The position numbers were made by a program, and so were the translations under genes. Under the pieces are notes generated by a model. That model had not been told where the DNA came from, searched no databases, and saw nothing but the letters and a program-made list of their open reading frames with translations. A stretch of DNA of 64,000 bases, taken from Cylicocyclus nassatus (Eukaryota; Nematoda; Chromadorea; Rhabditida; Strongylidae). Where the stretch lies: positions 12,953,834-13,017,833 of the forward strand of contig CATQJL010000001.1 in NCBI GenBank assembly GCA_958299035.1, in the 5' to 3' direction. Below, piece by piece: positions 1 to 10,968 of this stretch (position 1 is the stretch's first letter; each line of letters begins with the position of its first letter).

Positions 1-188
1 CCCTCAAAATCACTAATCTTACATAAAAAAACTTTTGGAATGGGTAGTTGTTTACATTTCATTCGTGATGATCGGCATTGCGAGGTAAGTTTCAAAGCCA
101 TCATTTTGCGACTACGAGGAAGGCATTTGGATAGTAGAGCCAGTGCGAGCCTCTGCGAAGCAGGGACGACGCACTGGTCCTAAATAAG
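1..188 (-). repeat. copy of the ~700-bp CCAGTGCG repeat, running off the window
   Basis: On the minus strand this begins with the same imperfect hairpin head as the array at 46.1-48.7 kb (ACCAGTGCGTC, CTGCTTCGCAGAGGCTCGCACTGG) and continues with the matching TTTCAA, TCACGAATGAAATGTAAACA and ACTACCCATTC stretches. It is cut by the window edge. Confidence 0.7.
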
Positions 189-249
189 ACTCTTTTCGGT
201 AACTCCAGACCGTAAACTAGATCAACACTGGCGACAAGCAACCGAAATA

Positions 250-1013
250 TTAGGTTGGCGGATAATTTCTGTTACACTTTTTTCGTAAAATTCTGGAAAG
301 TTTCAGAAGCTTTTCAAAATCTTCAGAGTTGCTCCATATGTAGGCCACTGCAGGACGTACACAAGAGTACGATTGATGCCGCAAATGCACGATTAGCCAG
401 CGACTTTACGACAACTTTATAAGAACATTCAAAATTCTATTTTTTCTTTGATTTTTTTCTCTGCGTCTCATAGTGTTTTTTCCCTCTCATAATTTTTTTT
501 AGAAAACATATTTTCGCATTCTCTCTTTTATGGTAGCACTTTGGTGCCACTAGCACGCCAAAAACAAGGGATGAAAAACAACTCAAAAATCAAAAATTCG
601 TCGAAAATTTTTTTTGTGTGCATCGTGTAGGATTTGGTACGTAAAGGTTGGAAATAATTTTTGTAATTTTTTAAAGATTTTCTTCATGTCAAAATGCCAG
701 TGTGCGCAGACATGGTGCAAAATGTAGCTCATGCTTGTGCCATCCCCTATGTTCGCTAAAAATTATGAATCATACCCTGCCCGAATACCACATCGCCCGG
801 TCTCTTTCCAATCACCTAGAAGAATGCCAACCCGCTGACAAAAATAAAGTGTACTCCTACCGATAAAGTGGGTGTTGCGCATGGACCGCGGATCTGACAG
901 TACCGGCGGGTAGACCTTTGCACCCCGCCAAACTTCTCAAACATAAGAATTTTCGAAAGTCTTAGATTTAAAAAAATAAAAATAAGTGTAACAGAAATTA
1001 TCCGCCAACCTAA
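250..1013. mobile_element. mariner-type MITE, 764 bp
   Basis: Terminal inverted repeats TTAGGTTGGCGGATAATTTC (left) and the complement of the same sequence (right, ending CCGCCAACCTAA), flanked by TA at 248-249 and 1014-1015. TTAGGTTGG is the classic mariner terminus. No transposase frame is present inside. Confidence 0.8.
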
Positions 1014-1015
1014 TA

Positions 1016-2170
1016 TATAAATTCTCTTTTTAGAAGACGTTTGCGCAGTTGGGGAGGGCTGATCCGAAATGAGAGTTTTAGAGAACATCTTGAGGTATGT
1101 ATATATTACAAATGGTCGCTCTCCTTAAGTCTTTCCCTTGCGAGGAAGGCTAATGCGTCTAAAGGCTTGGATTTATTTGACTGAGATTACCAGACAAACT
1201 CTTCTCAATGGCCAAGTTTGAAACAGATCCTTGAAGACTATTGAAAGAAATCCCTCCAACAATTGCCGAGGTTAAACACTTTCTCCCGTCAAAAGGGTGT
1301 CGAAAAAGAAATCACAGGCTGGTATTTATATGATGGTCGGCCACCTAAAATCGCAAGTCGTGTATACTTCCTATCATTTTGGTTGAATTCATTGAAGAAA
1401 TTACGAATTGCGTCGATAGTTTGGCGCTTTGGAGCTCGGCTTTTTCCTACAAATATCCACAACCATCATGTAAGATTCCAATTTTTAGTTCCTAAGAAAA
1501 GTTGCGTTTTACCTCTCTTAGACAAATCACCGGAACTTCCGCAGGACCTCGCTTCGGAACTTCCGCAGGTGACCGTCGGGACTACTGCAAGCGCTCTGCT
1601 GAAGTTCCGATCATTTGTCTGAGCTGTTATGTAAGTCTACCATATGACGCTTCAATATGAACGTATTATAACAGACTTTGTTCATCACTTCCTCTTCTCC
1701 CAACAAAAACCTATATGCTCAGGATGGCAAAAATTAGAAACACGTCCTTGCAGTTCAGTATTTTATCTCACTTCCTAGACCCAAATGCACGGCCTTAGTT
1801 TGGTAATTACTTAATTGAATTGTACTAAAAGTGTTGAAAACTAATGCGCAAATCGCTTTCGGCTTTGTTTTCTACCAACTTTCTTCTCCATTTTACCTCT
1901 ACCCTGTCTTTTCAAGTGCTCGTGTTGATCTTGCATTGACTTGCGGGTTCAGTCATGGCTACTCAGTTACGGCTGTAAATTATTTCTTTGGCGCCTCTCG
2001 TGTATCTCCTCACGTTGCGTCATACTTGTATTTTCGGTGTACTCGTTTTGTTCTAGTTACTAACACAGTTTCATAAGCATCTTGGTCCGAGACTTTATCG
2101 CTCAGCTATCTGGTATTCAATCGTACAGCTTGCTATTTCAACAAATGGATTGAATGTGAATTGTTTCACC
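1016..2170. other. non-coding stretch, nothing recognised
   Basis: Open frames here (for example 1263-1622 + and 1831-2076 +) have no recognisable domain and no convincing splice signals. A short direct repeat (GAACTTCCGCAGG/GGAACTTCCGCAGG) occurs around 1534-1570. Confidence 0.4.
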
Positions 2171-2568
2171 TTTGGGGCCATTGGGTCTCCCCAGCATTCC
2201 GGCTAAGTTGGGTTATGGTTATTATACCTGGGCCAGTAGACCTGCCTAATAAGCTGCCGGATTGCTTTTAAGAGTAAATAAAGATCGTTCCTCTGGCAAC
2301 GTGGGGGCATGCATCCCATTTCCTGGATTCAAAGTTTTGGAGTTATAAATCTCAATGCCTACATCTGCATACTTATCTATTAGCCTATCAACATATTCAG
2401 TGCAAGCTGTTTCATCTTCTCACATTAGTCTGATTAGGATCAGACTCGGACTGACATGATCATTCGTTTACATTTCTTATTCGTTTCCGCTGTATTATTA
2501 ACTTCTTGATGTGTCTTTTTTATGGAACGCCTTGAGCGTGCAAATGAAATGAAATGAAATGAAATCAA
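2171..2568 (+). mobile_element. possible 3' end of a non-LTR retrotransposon with (ATGAA)n tail
   Basis: About 400 bp of non-coding sequence ends in TTTTTTATGGAACGCCTTGA, then four or more ATGAA units (about 2544-2566). A short pentamer tail after a 3'-UTR-like block is typical of RTE-clade elements and their non-autonomous derivatives. No coding part is visible upstream, so this is an inference from the tail. Confidence 0.35.
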
Positions 2569-3182
2569 AATTAGCAGCACACAACAGAGATTAATTTATG
2601 TACTGCACACCAAGCTTCAACAAATCACAAATCACACAACTATGCTCATACACTGGAGCTATACCAACATAAAAAAATAAATAATAACTATGCAAAATAA
2701 ATAAATAATAAATAATAAATATTTAGTAGAGAAGTGTGTGCTAGCAGTATTTCTCGCACTCTTCACGTGTACGCGGATGAGGATGATTGAACTCGTACTG
2801 AAAGAGAAGTTGCTCAGGGTCTGCCCTATTATAATGCGTCTAACAAAAGCAGAGATTAACTTACTACGCAGTAGCCATAAGGGAACGATAAGCATTTTCC
2901 GTCTACCTTACTCCATCTGTAGACGAATTGTGTTCGAAGACCGCTCTTGCAAACATATCTGTAGGAGGTAGCAGTGCAAAGAGCTAGTTCTAAAATAAAG
3001 AAGTATGATTATTTGTTTTGGAGAACGATTTCTTCCGTAATTCATCGAAACTCGCCTTTGGATAAGGATGAGTTTTCTGTAGTAGTTTCGTCGTTATTTT
3101 CCTCCTCAAGAAGATTCGATTGATTATCTGAAGTGCAGTTTTTTTTTTGACTCTTTACTGAACTGTTTTCAGAACTGTTTCT

Positions 3183-3328
3183 GGGTGGAGGACTATATGT
3201 CGCCGAATGTGGAAGAGTCCCGCGCGGATTTCCTGCAGGAACGCATGTCCGTGCATGTACAAGGGTGCGTATTTGTCGCAAATGACCGCGGGGACCGCCC
3301 TTTTTCGGCGAAATATAGTCCTCTACCC
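3183..3328. mobile_element. 146-bp inverted-repeat element inside the Kunitz gene's last exon
   Basis: The ends are inverted copies of one another (GGGTGGAGGACTATATGTCG against GGGTAGAGGACTATATTTCG on the other strand), continuing imperfectly for about 40 bp per arm. The annotated stop codon TAG lies in the left arm. A GT and an AG near its edges could also make most of it an intron: joining after 3329 to the AG that ends at about 3162 restores an Asn/Glu/Ser-rich frame that runs to about 3042. No clear target duplication was seen. Confidence 0.6.
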
Positions 3329-6300
3329 TCATATTCTAGCTTGCCTCCTGCTTTATCGTTCTGATCGAGTGTTGCATTACCCAGACTTCCAGTCGTCGAA
3401 TTTTTCTCATCAATGCGTCCATTCTCCTCCTTACCGTGGATGCCGCTGTTTTCTTCGTCTCTTTGTTCCACAGTGGAAGTTTCGCATGTTGGCGTTTCTG
3501 CGGTCACAGGCGGATTTGTTACAGGCGATTTTTCGCTTACGACTTTATCGCCAAGATCGTGTAACTGTTCGAGAGGTTCCTCTTGAAACGGGATTTCCGT
3601 AGGATTCGGTATATCATCTGAACTTATCATCAACGAGGGCTAGAAAAGAGCAATTTTCAAGATTTAAGGTAAGAAGATTTACCCTTTAGCTTGGCATCCT
3701 TAACATTTTCAATCTGTTCTGCTGTGTAACCAAGACATTCACGAAGACATTCTTCCTTGGTTCGAATTGTGGTAGAGTTCACTACACGATCGCCTGAATA
3801 GTATTCGAAAATGAATATATTCGAACATTTGTGGTTATATTTATACCTGGACAGTAACCCCATGGGTAGTGCTCGCATTCACCGTTGTCATTCAAAAACC
3901 AGCGGATTTTCGGCTGGGTGGTCGTTTCAGTCCCGTTGCAAGTGAGCCTTAATGTCAAAAGAATTCAGTTTTAAGCCATCGAGAATTATAGCTCGGTAAA
4001 GTTTTGCGACGGAGTTTATTGAATCATTTCTCCTCTCGACAAGGTGTCAAGGAAGGAGTTTAGCTGTCTTTAAAAGCAAATCCATGTCTATAGCCTTTGA
4101 CTCAACTGGCTTGGCGTCTGGAAGGCAGTGCCTTGTGACCTAATTAAGGCCTCTTGCGTCCGCTACGCAGTCTGCGTCTCTCCTGCGCACGTGCTCCCTG
4201 ATCATTACCTAGCCTTAATTAGGTCACGAACGCGCCTTCCAGGCGCGAAGCCAATCGAATCAAAGGGCATATGTATGAAAAGAATGAACCATCTAAAGAA
4301 AGTCCTCACAAAATCTAATGTCATTGTAACAAGCTTTGGGAGTTAAATTTTCAGTTTTGAATGAAGCTAAAAGCAGATGCTTTTACAGAATGTTCCAAAA
4401 ATTCGCCTCCACTTCTTATTTAAATGCAAATAAATGAATTTGAGCAGTTCCCTACAATCATTTGAAAAAGGAAGAATTCTACGCGCCCATGTATAACAAT
4501 AATGTATTTGATTAGCGCTTCGGTGCATCGGTGAGCTAATTAATAATCAATCAATTTACGTTAATTTACTCACTCATAGTTTTGTCGTTCACACGAATAT
4601 TGTCGTTTATCTTCGCCTTCTTCACTTCCTTTTTCGCCCTTTGAATATTGTCGTTTATCTTCACCTTCTTCACTTTCTTTTTCGTCTTTTGGATGATCAC
4701 CGCCCGGTGCAGGTTGCTCTTCCTTTTCGTCGACATTCTTGATGTTGACGTTGATAGTTCCTTGATCACTGCTCTTATCTGCAGAATTAGCAAGCTCTGA
4801 GCTTGTGATATCCTTGGACAAGTCGTCTTTCTTTGACAAAACTTGGAATACCCCTTTGGGAGCTGTCAGTTTTTCCTCTGAATCGTCTTTTTCCCAGTTT
4901 CTGTTCTCTTCTTTTGAGTCTTTCGCTTCAGAGCTGAGTACGACTACTTCCTCTTCAGAATTCTTGAGATTCGATTTCTTGGCATGTTGTTTCTTTCCTG
5001 CAGATAGAGCTTTGATAGTAACAACTGATGTGCTGTTTGCCTTTGCAAGTTCTGGCGATGTAGAGTTCGAATCCTCCCCATTCAAAAATTTTGCAATTTC
5101 TGACGATGTAGAGTTGTCATCCTCCCCATTCAAAAAGATCTCGCTAGCATTGAAAGCTAAAACCTCCGCATACAATCCATCATCGTCCCTCGGGAAAAAC
5201 TCCTCAATCAGTCTAGATTCAATTGAGGGTCCCAAGCTCTTGTCAGAGTCCACAATCACCTCATCTGCCAAAGGATCATCGGCAGCTGGCACGTTGTCAG
5301 TCACTGTAATATGGATTGAGTTATCGCTCTTTTTCACTCTATGCTGATTTCGGGCTAGAGCCTCATTGGACTCGTTGTCGTCAATTGTTCTTGTATGTAC
5401 GAATAGGGTTCCTGGTGCTTGCGTCAATGAAAAAGCTTCCACAGCCTGAGCAGGCGATTTGTGTTCTGCAGAATTCTCGCCTTTCCAGATCGGATCAACT
5501 TGTTTGTCGTTTGAGCCGTAAAGCAGTTGTAGTTCAGTACGGTTAGCGCAACAAATGCCCAGCACTGGATTTTGGCGAGAGTCCTGGAAAAAAGGCGTGT
5601 CTTGTTAAAGGTGATTAATGCATTTTGGTTGGACTTTTCTTAGTCTTACGATCATGGAGGTATAGTTGACTGCACGTATTCGCCCAGAATGAGCACCCGC
5701 GCGCGTGTCTCTTGCGGGCTAAGGGACCCGTCATACTTCGCCAGAAAAAGCCCAAAAGCGCCCAAAAAAGCTCAAAAAAGCCCGAAAAAGCCCAAAAAAG
5801 CCCGAAAAGGCCGGAAAGCGCCAGAAAGAGCCGAAACGTAGAAACGAACTTTTGATAGAATTCCGACATTATTTTGCGGTGCAGACGACAGAAGATGACA
5901 AAAAGACTCGATTGCGAAATTAACACACTTGTCTTAACGCCAAAACGTGCGAGAAGTGTTCCGGCTCTTTCTGGCGCTTTTGGGCTTTTTTGGGCTTTTT
6001 CGGGCTTTTTTGGGCTTTTTCGGGCTTTTTTGGGCTTTTTCGGGCTTCTTTGGGCTTTTTCCGGCGAAGTATGACGGGTCCCTAACGTTGGCATTCGCGC
6101 GCATGAGTCATCATAGCGCCCGTAGTCGGCAGCCGCGTTGGAGGCACGCTCGCGTGCGTTCAGCCTACAGCAACCCGGGCGATTTCGTGCAGGCGACTTT
6201 ATCAGATTGGCAACCAAGTTTCTGCAACGTTTTAAATAATTTTCTTATCGAATGTGGTGCACTCATTCTTTGGCTAATGATACTACATGCTTAGTTAGGT

Positions 6301-8961
6301 ATCGGAGTACTTCGCGTGAATGAAAATAAATATGGAATAGAAGAAAGAAAACTTAGTGGTTATAAACCCAAGTTGTACAATGTATTGTATTGTTTGACAA
6401 AACAATATTTCCCGCGCGATTTGAATATTTAGGGAGAGGGGCCCAAGCTTACAAGACAACTTAAGTAACACTTTGTCTACAATTAACGTTACAAGATACC
6501 GAAATGTGTGGACTAAATCGAACAAAAAATTGCAGAGAGAGTTGCAAACTTATTTGCAAATACGATACTGACAAAAATAAGTCAAGTAGTTTTCTTACAC
6601 TTCTTTTTTTTAATAGGCTGTCTAATCAGTGAGAAAGAGAGCAAAGAAGAAAGTCTACAAACTAAACTTTTTATAGCAGACGTTTGCCGGAAAGACGTAA
6701 TTGTTCAAAAATTGCCCAATGTCTGAAGGCTAGTTGCTACCAAAAGAAAAGCTGAACAGACGCAAAAGAAATGATGAAGCTAATCCAAACTGATTCTTTT
6801 AGAACGTTCATCAAAACAAGTCGGCTAATTTCCAACTGCAAAAGCAACAACGTAATGCTTAGAAAGAGATTTCTAGCTCAAGAAATTGTTGCACTTCGCA
6901 AAATTCAAACCCCTCGAAAGACTGGCTGAAATTTATAAATGAGTTCCTGTGAGTGGTGACTTAGGATCTCAATTACTATTGAGTTCTTTCATGATTCTTT
7001 TCCACTTTTACTGAAACCATCACCTTCCTACAAGCTATGAATATTCTATCAAAAGTCTAATTAGAAGACCCTTTTCGTAGAAAGGTCCACTGTATGCATT
7101 TTACAGCTTCATATCGAGCGAGGCAAGACAAATGTTCATGTTGAATTTTTTAAACATTTTTTCTCAAATGATCGCGACATGTCAGCAAACCGAGGTTCAA
7201 TAGCCGTTTCAGCGATGACTCTACTGTAATTACACCATCTTTCGAATTTCAGCGCAGTTCTGCTGAATCACTCGTGGTATGAGACTAGTAAAAACGCCCA
7301 TTCTTCCACCACCCTTTAAGAAAAGTACTTCTTGGAAAAGTTTTTCTTTTGAAGGAATTCATAGCCGACACAATTACAGATTGCTCGCCTAATGAAGAAT
7401 CTGTCCAAATGAGACTTTCTGGATCTTTTGAGGAGATATGAGTGGTTAAATACGTGCTTGTCAAAAGGTGAAATAGGTTCTTAAGCACTTATTACAATGA
7501 TAAACAGACTTTGGTTATCAAGTCTCCCCATATGTTTGTGAGTCTTCCCATTCATACTCGAGAAAGCGCCTTTTCTAGGATTTCTAATCAATCTCGTTTT
7601 CTGATTTTTGCAACAAACCTCTTCTAAAATAGCTATAATTTCTTTAATTACTCCAAAAAGGTACAGCTGCGAGTTACGAATCTTAAGCTGTACGATACCG
7701 CTTGCAGATTATTCCTTTCTGCTCTTTGGAATGTTATGCGAATTCGAAATGATCTGAACGTATCAAGGTTTACGCTACGCGTCTGTCGCCTACGCTTCGT
7801 AACAAAATCAACTGTTTTCCAAAAGATGAGACTTCTCGGTGTTCTTGCAAAGTCCCTGTAAGACTGTGTATCAACAATTATCGCAATGGTTGAATTGCTT
7901 GCGATGTATTTGAGATTCGATTAGCGATAAAAAAAAATTTTTTTTTTGAATTTTCAATCTCTTCTGCGTTGTAGCCTTTATTTTTTTCTTTGAATCTTGT
8001 AGACTTCCTACGCGAAAACGAAAGTAGTCAAAGTTTCGCGAAAATGGCGAGCACTCAATGAATCTTTGCTACACCTAGACAATTTCAAATATAACACTCT
8101 GCGCTCTTGACGAAAAAACGAAGAAAGTTCTCACAAAAAATCCTCTTTCTATTAAAGCTATCATCTGTAATCCTTGAAACCTTGTCTGAATAAATATTTT
8201 TATTATTTTTCTCATGTAGACTTCTATTGCGCAATAAACCAAAAGGACAGCGGAAGTTGTTCTACCCGCAAAGCAATTCTTGATCAAGCAGTTATGAAAG
8301 AGATGAAAAACATGGCAACTCCGTAGAAGTCAGAAAAGGGCCGGACATACTTCACGCGATTTCAGTCGTGACGCGATTTGGCAATTCTCCAGAAGTTTAG
8401 ATCCAACGCTAGCAAATTGCACATGCATAATGTGTAAAGCTTAGTAGATTGGCAAAATGCCCTATCTTCTGTGCATATAAAATGTGCCTACAGTGAGTTA
8501 TGGACAGTTGGAATATTGCCAAATCGCGTCGCGAGTGAAATCGCGTGAAGTATGCCTGGCCCTAAAGACAACCATTCCATTATTGTTAGTGATTTTGACG
8601 AGAAATCAAGTTTTTCTGAATTTTTCTCGTACGAATTGTAACAGTTTGCATTCAAAAAAACGTTATGGATATTTTCTAAATCCAAATTTAATACTTCCTC
8701 TCATTTAACGGCTACCTGATACTCGCAGAAGAATCCTTTCGGACATCCTCGAGAACACGGGAATGCGTCATTTACCTCCATCAAAGGTGTTTGACCATCG
8801 GTGCACATTGGAAATGAACCACAGAAAGGTGCTAAACAGTGATGGTTACGGTAGTAGTATTACAGTAACCTACAGCCAATAGTAGTAGAGTATAGGTAGC
8901 ATGACTTACGTAATAGACATAGCAGCAAAGTAGTGGCAGCGGTAGCGAATTGTCGAAGCAT
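3193..8961 (-). CDS. secreted lustrin-Cys / acidic / Kunitz protein (6 exons, 604 aa)
   Basis: Coding exons are 8961-8910, 8831-8716, 5583-4574, 3947-3847, 3793-3683 and 3617-3193. Every junction is GT..AG and the total is 1815 nt, so the frame stays open. I chose the ATG at 8961 because it opens a signal peptide (MLRQFATAATTLLLCLL); an in-frame start further upstream would bury it. Residues ~18-75 form a lustrin-type Cys-rich domain (CSRGCPKGFFCEYQ, then GICCAN across the next junction). Residues ~75-385 are acidic and Ser/Asn-rich, with the duplicated units FLNGEDxNSTS and SEEGEDKRQYS. Residues ~387-446 are a Kunitz (BPTI) domain: six Cys with spacing 8-20-7-16-3 against the usual 8-15-7-12-3. 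The residue after Cys2, normally the protease-contact P1, is Asn, so canonical trypsin inhibition is doubtful. The family is typical of nematode extracellular or cuticle proteins; this gene's role is unknown. The C-terminal end is uncertain because it runs through a hairpin element at 3183-3328. Confidence 0.85.
4093..4268. repeat. hairpin MITE in Kunitz-gene intron
   Basis: The two halves are inverted copies: CTTTGACTCAACTGGCTTGG on the left, and GCGAAGCCAATCGAATCAAAG at the right end in reverse orientation, with GTGACCTAATTAAGGC and its complement nearer the centre. The element lies in intron 3 of the lustrin/Kunitz gene. No coding capacity is visible. Confidence 0.65.
5723..6082. mobile_element. 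360-bp palindromic element built of AAAAAGCCC repeats, TAA duplication
   Basis: The left arm starts GGGACCCGTCATACTTCGCC, followed by about ten AAAARGCCC/AAAAAGCCC units. The right arm is the mirror image, with GGGCTTTTT units ending in GACGGGTCCC. Both sides are flanked by TAA (5720-5722 and 6083-6085), a 3-bp duplication expected of PIF/Harbinger-type elements. It lies in the 3.1-kb intron 2 of the lustrin/Kunitz gene. It has no transposase; the open frames across it are low-complexity artefacts of the repeats. Confidence 0.75.
8338..8562. mobile_element. TAA-type MITE family A, copy 1
   Basis: About 225 bp with long terminal inverted repeats: GGGCCGGACATACTTCACGC on the left and the complement of GGGCCAGGCATACTTCACGC on the right, each followed by repeated CGCGATTTGGCAAT. 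It is non-coding. It matches copies at 10378-10605 and 44487-44719. The flanking bases AAA/TAA are consistent with a decayed 3-bp duplication. Confidence 0.75.
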
Positions 8962-9759
8962 AGTGTGGTGACGTGAGATCAACTGACTGCTGTATCTCAC
9001 AAGCCGATCTTCGTCGTGATCAGATTTCAGCGCCGGAATCTCATTGTTAAGCGAGGAAATACGCATTTAGGCGTGCCAGTGCCCACCGGCCATACAGGTT
9101 CCATTAGGCGAAGAACACCTGATTTGAAGTGTTGCAATAAACTTTTTCTAGACATTGTCAGGTTTTCGAGTCAGGCTTAAGCAACTTCACTGGTCAGAAG
9201 TGCATGACCAGCGAGTAAAGAAGATGGTTTCTTTGAAGTCAATGTTGTATGAAGAGCTAAATGCCATGCTAAGCACCTCTTAAGAGCGAGTCTAGAGAGA
9301 TCAAAGAAATTGCATAATTCAGAAGAGGCTCTCCAAAAGCTGACCATTTGGTGTAGAGTAAAAACCATAATTGAAGTGGATGGGCACAGTCTAGAGTTGC
9401 ATTTGACGAAAGAAGTAAATGCACGTGCCCTTCAAAACGTCCGGTTTCTGCAGACTGGAAGAAAAACATTTGAAACACTAATTTAGGAATCGTGGCACTT
9501 TTACCGTCCAACTGCCCAATTGCATTAGCTTTTCCAGCTAGACAAGCTTCTGAATTTTGCTAGTACTTCTAAGTCTTCAAATTATGAAAACTTATCCTAA
9601 GTTACAGTAACCGTATTCAAAGATTTCCTCTAAAATGTTGTTTGAAAATGCCTCACCACTAATTCTCTCTAAAATGAGAGCAAATGCCGTGTATTGAAAT
9701 TTTCCATCCTTCTAAAGTATATGTTGGAAGAATTATGTGGTGAAGAGTCCAAATGAATG

Positions 9760-9951
9760 TTAGGCCCCGGACAGAGCTCACGCGATTTGATCGTCGCGAT
9801 TCAGTCGCTACAAGACAACTGTTACGAATTCATTGCAAGCCAGCTTGCATCAGTTGTAATATTTTTCCAGCCCGAAATTTTTGAATGTATTAAAATGAAA
9901 ATGAATGAAAATCGCGGCGATCAAATCGCGTGAACTCTGTCTAAGGCCTTA
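9760..9951. mobile_element. MITE family B, copy 1
   Basis: Terminal inverted repeats of about 25 bp: AGGCCCCGGACAGAGCTCAC at the left and, read from the other strand, AAGGCCTTAGACAGAGTTCA at the right, both followed by CGCGAT. The second copy is at about 43762-44001. The inner CACGCGATTT box is shared with family A, suggesting a common transposase. Confidence 0.65.
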
Positions 9952-10377
9952 TACGGATCGGTACTTGCTGTAATTGAACACCGCTTTCGCAGAAATCCTA
10001 CCCTTTACTCTCTATCAAAAGTGGTTTTCGAATATCTGAAAGTTTTTTTTTAAATATCTCAACTGCAAACACCAAAGATTTTAATTGTTCGTAAAGCACA
10101 TGCGCTAACTCATTATTTGACAAGTGTTGAATGCCATGCACAAAAAAGAACTCCAGTGTACGGAACCTCTTCCATTTGACCATCTTCACCAAATCTGTGG
10201 TCATATTGGCTATTACACTTCAAGTCATCTGTACCACAGTAAAATTAGCTCAGACATTTATTGAAAAACTGAAAAAGACTTTCATGACGATATGAATCTT
10301 CTGAGATGTCCTTTTTGAAACCAAATAGCGAAGACGAGATATTCAAACTGTCCTCTTCTAGCTTCAAGTCGACTTAA

Positions 10378-10605
10378 GGGTCGGGCATACTTCACACGAA
10401 TTCACTCGCGACGCGATTTGGCAATTCGCCAGAACTCTTCAAATCCAACACAAGCAAACTGCACATGTATGGTGTGTACAACTTACTTGGATTGATAAAA
10501 TGCCCTAACTTCTGTACATTTTTAATGTGCTTACAGTGAGTTGTGGACAGTTGGAATGTTGCCAAATCGCGTCGCGACTGAAATCGCGTGAAGTATGCCT
10601 GGCCC
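10378..10605. mobile_element. TAA-type MITE family A, copy 2
   Basis: Same layout as the copy at 8.3 kb: GGGTCGGGCATACTTCACAC at the left end and its near-complement at the right, around a centre holding TGCACATGTATGGTGTGTAC. TAA lies directly outside both ends (10375-10377 and 10606-10608). It sits between the lustrin/Kunitz gene and DNA2. Confidence 0.75.
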
Positions 10606-10738
10606 TAAAGAAAACAGGTTAACAGATGCTCTTTTGTGCTTCCGCTATCTTGTGATGTTGCCTCCAATGGTGAAATTTTGAGCTTGTAATTTCAGTATGT
10701 AAGGAAAAGACTAGGCTCTTTTCTCTAACTTCCGCAGA

Positions 10739-10968
10739 CTAAATTGATACGCAGCGAAGAGATTAGGCCTCTATCCACTCGCAATCGACAGCTCACTAGA
10801 GGTATGGTAAGAGAAAACAGACGTCCGCCGGAAGCGTCACCTGTCGTTGAATTAAACATGACGAATTACACACATATCCATATACCGCCTTGGCGAGCGA
10901 ATCCCGCATCAGACATCAGACGCGGGAAACAACAAAATTCAAATCAACAAAACGAAACAAGTCCGTAA
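10739..10968 (+). CDS. possible orphan terminal exon, unknown product
   Basis: A good acceptor (TCTAACTTCCGCAG) is followed by an open frame of about 76 codons to a TAA. The product is basic and hydrophilic (IRSEEIRPLSTRNRQL near the start, SDIRRGKQQNSNQQNE near the end) and uses a mixed codon set, unlike the nearby low-complexity frames. I could not find partner exons upstream on this strand. It could be the last exon of an unrecognised gene, or chance. Confidence 0.2.

Noticed and set aside
4805..5347. 180-codon Ser/Phe-rich plus-strand frame
   Set aside because: Antisense shadow of the acidic linker exon of the lustrin/Kunitz gene; its composition is simply the complement of Asp/Glu/Ser codons.
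5615..6294. Several Phe/Gly/Leu or Lys/Pro-rich frames
   Set aside because: They are translations of the AAAAAGCCC/GGGCTTTTT repeats of the palindromic element, not proteins.
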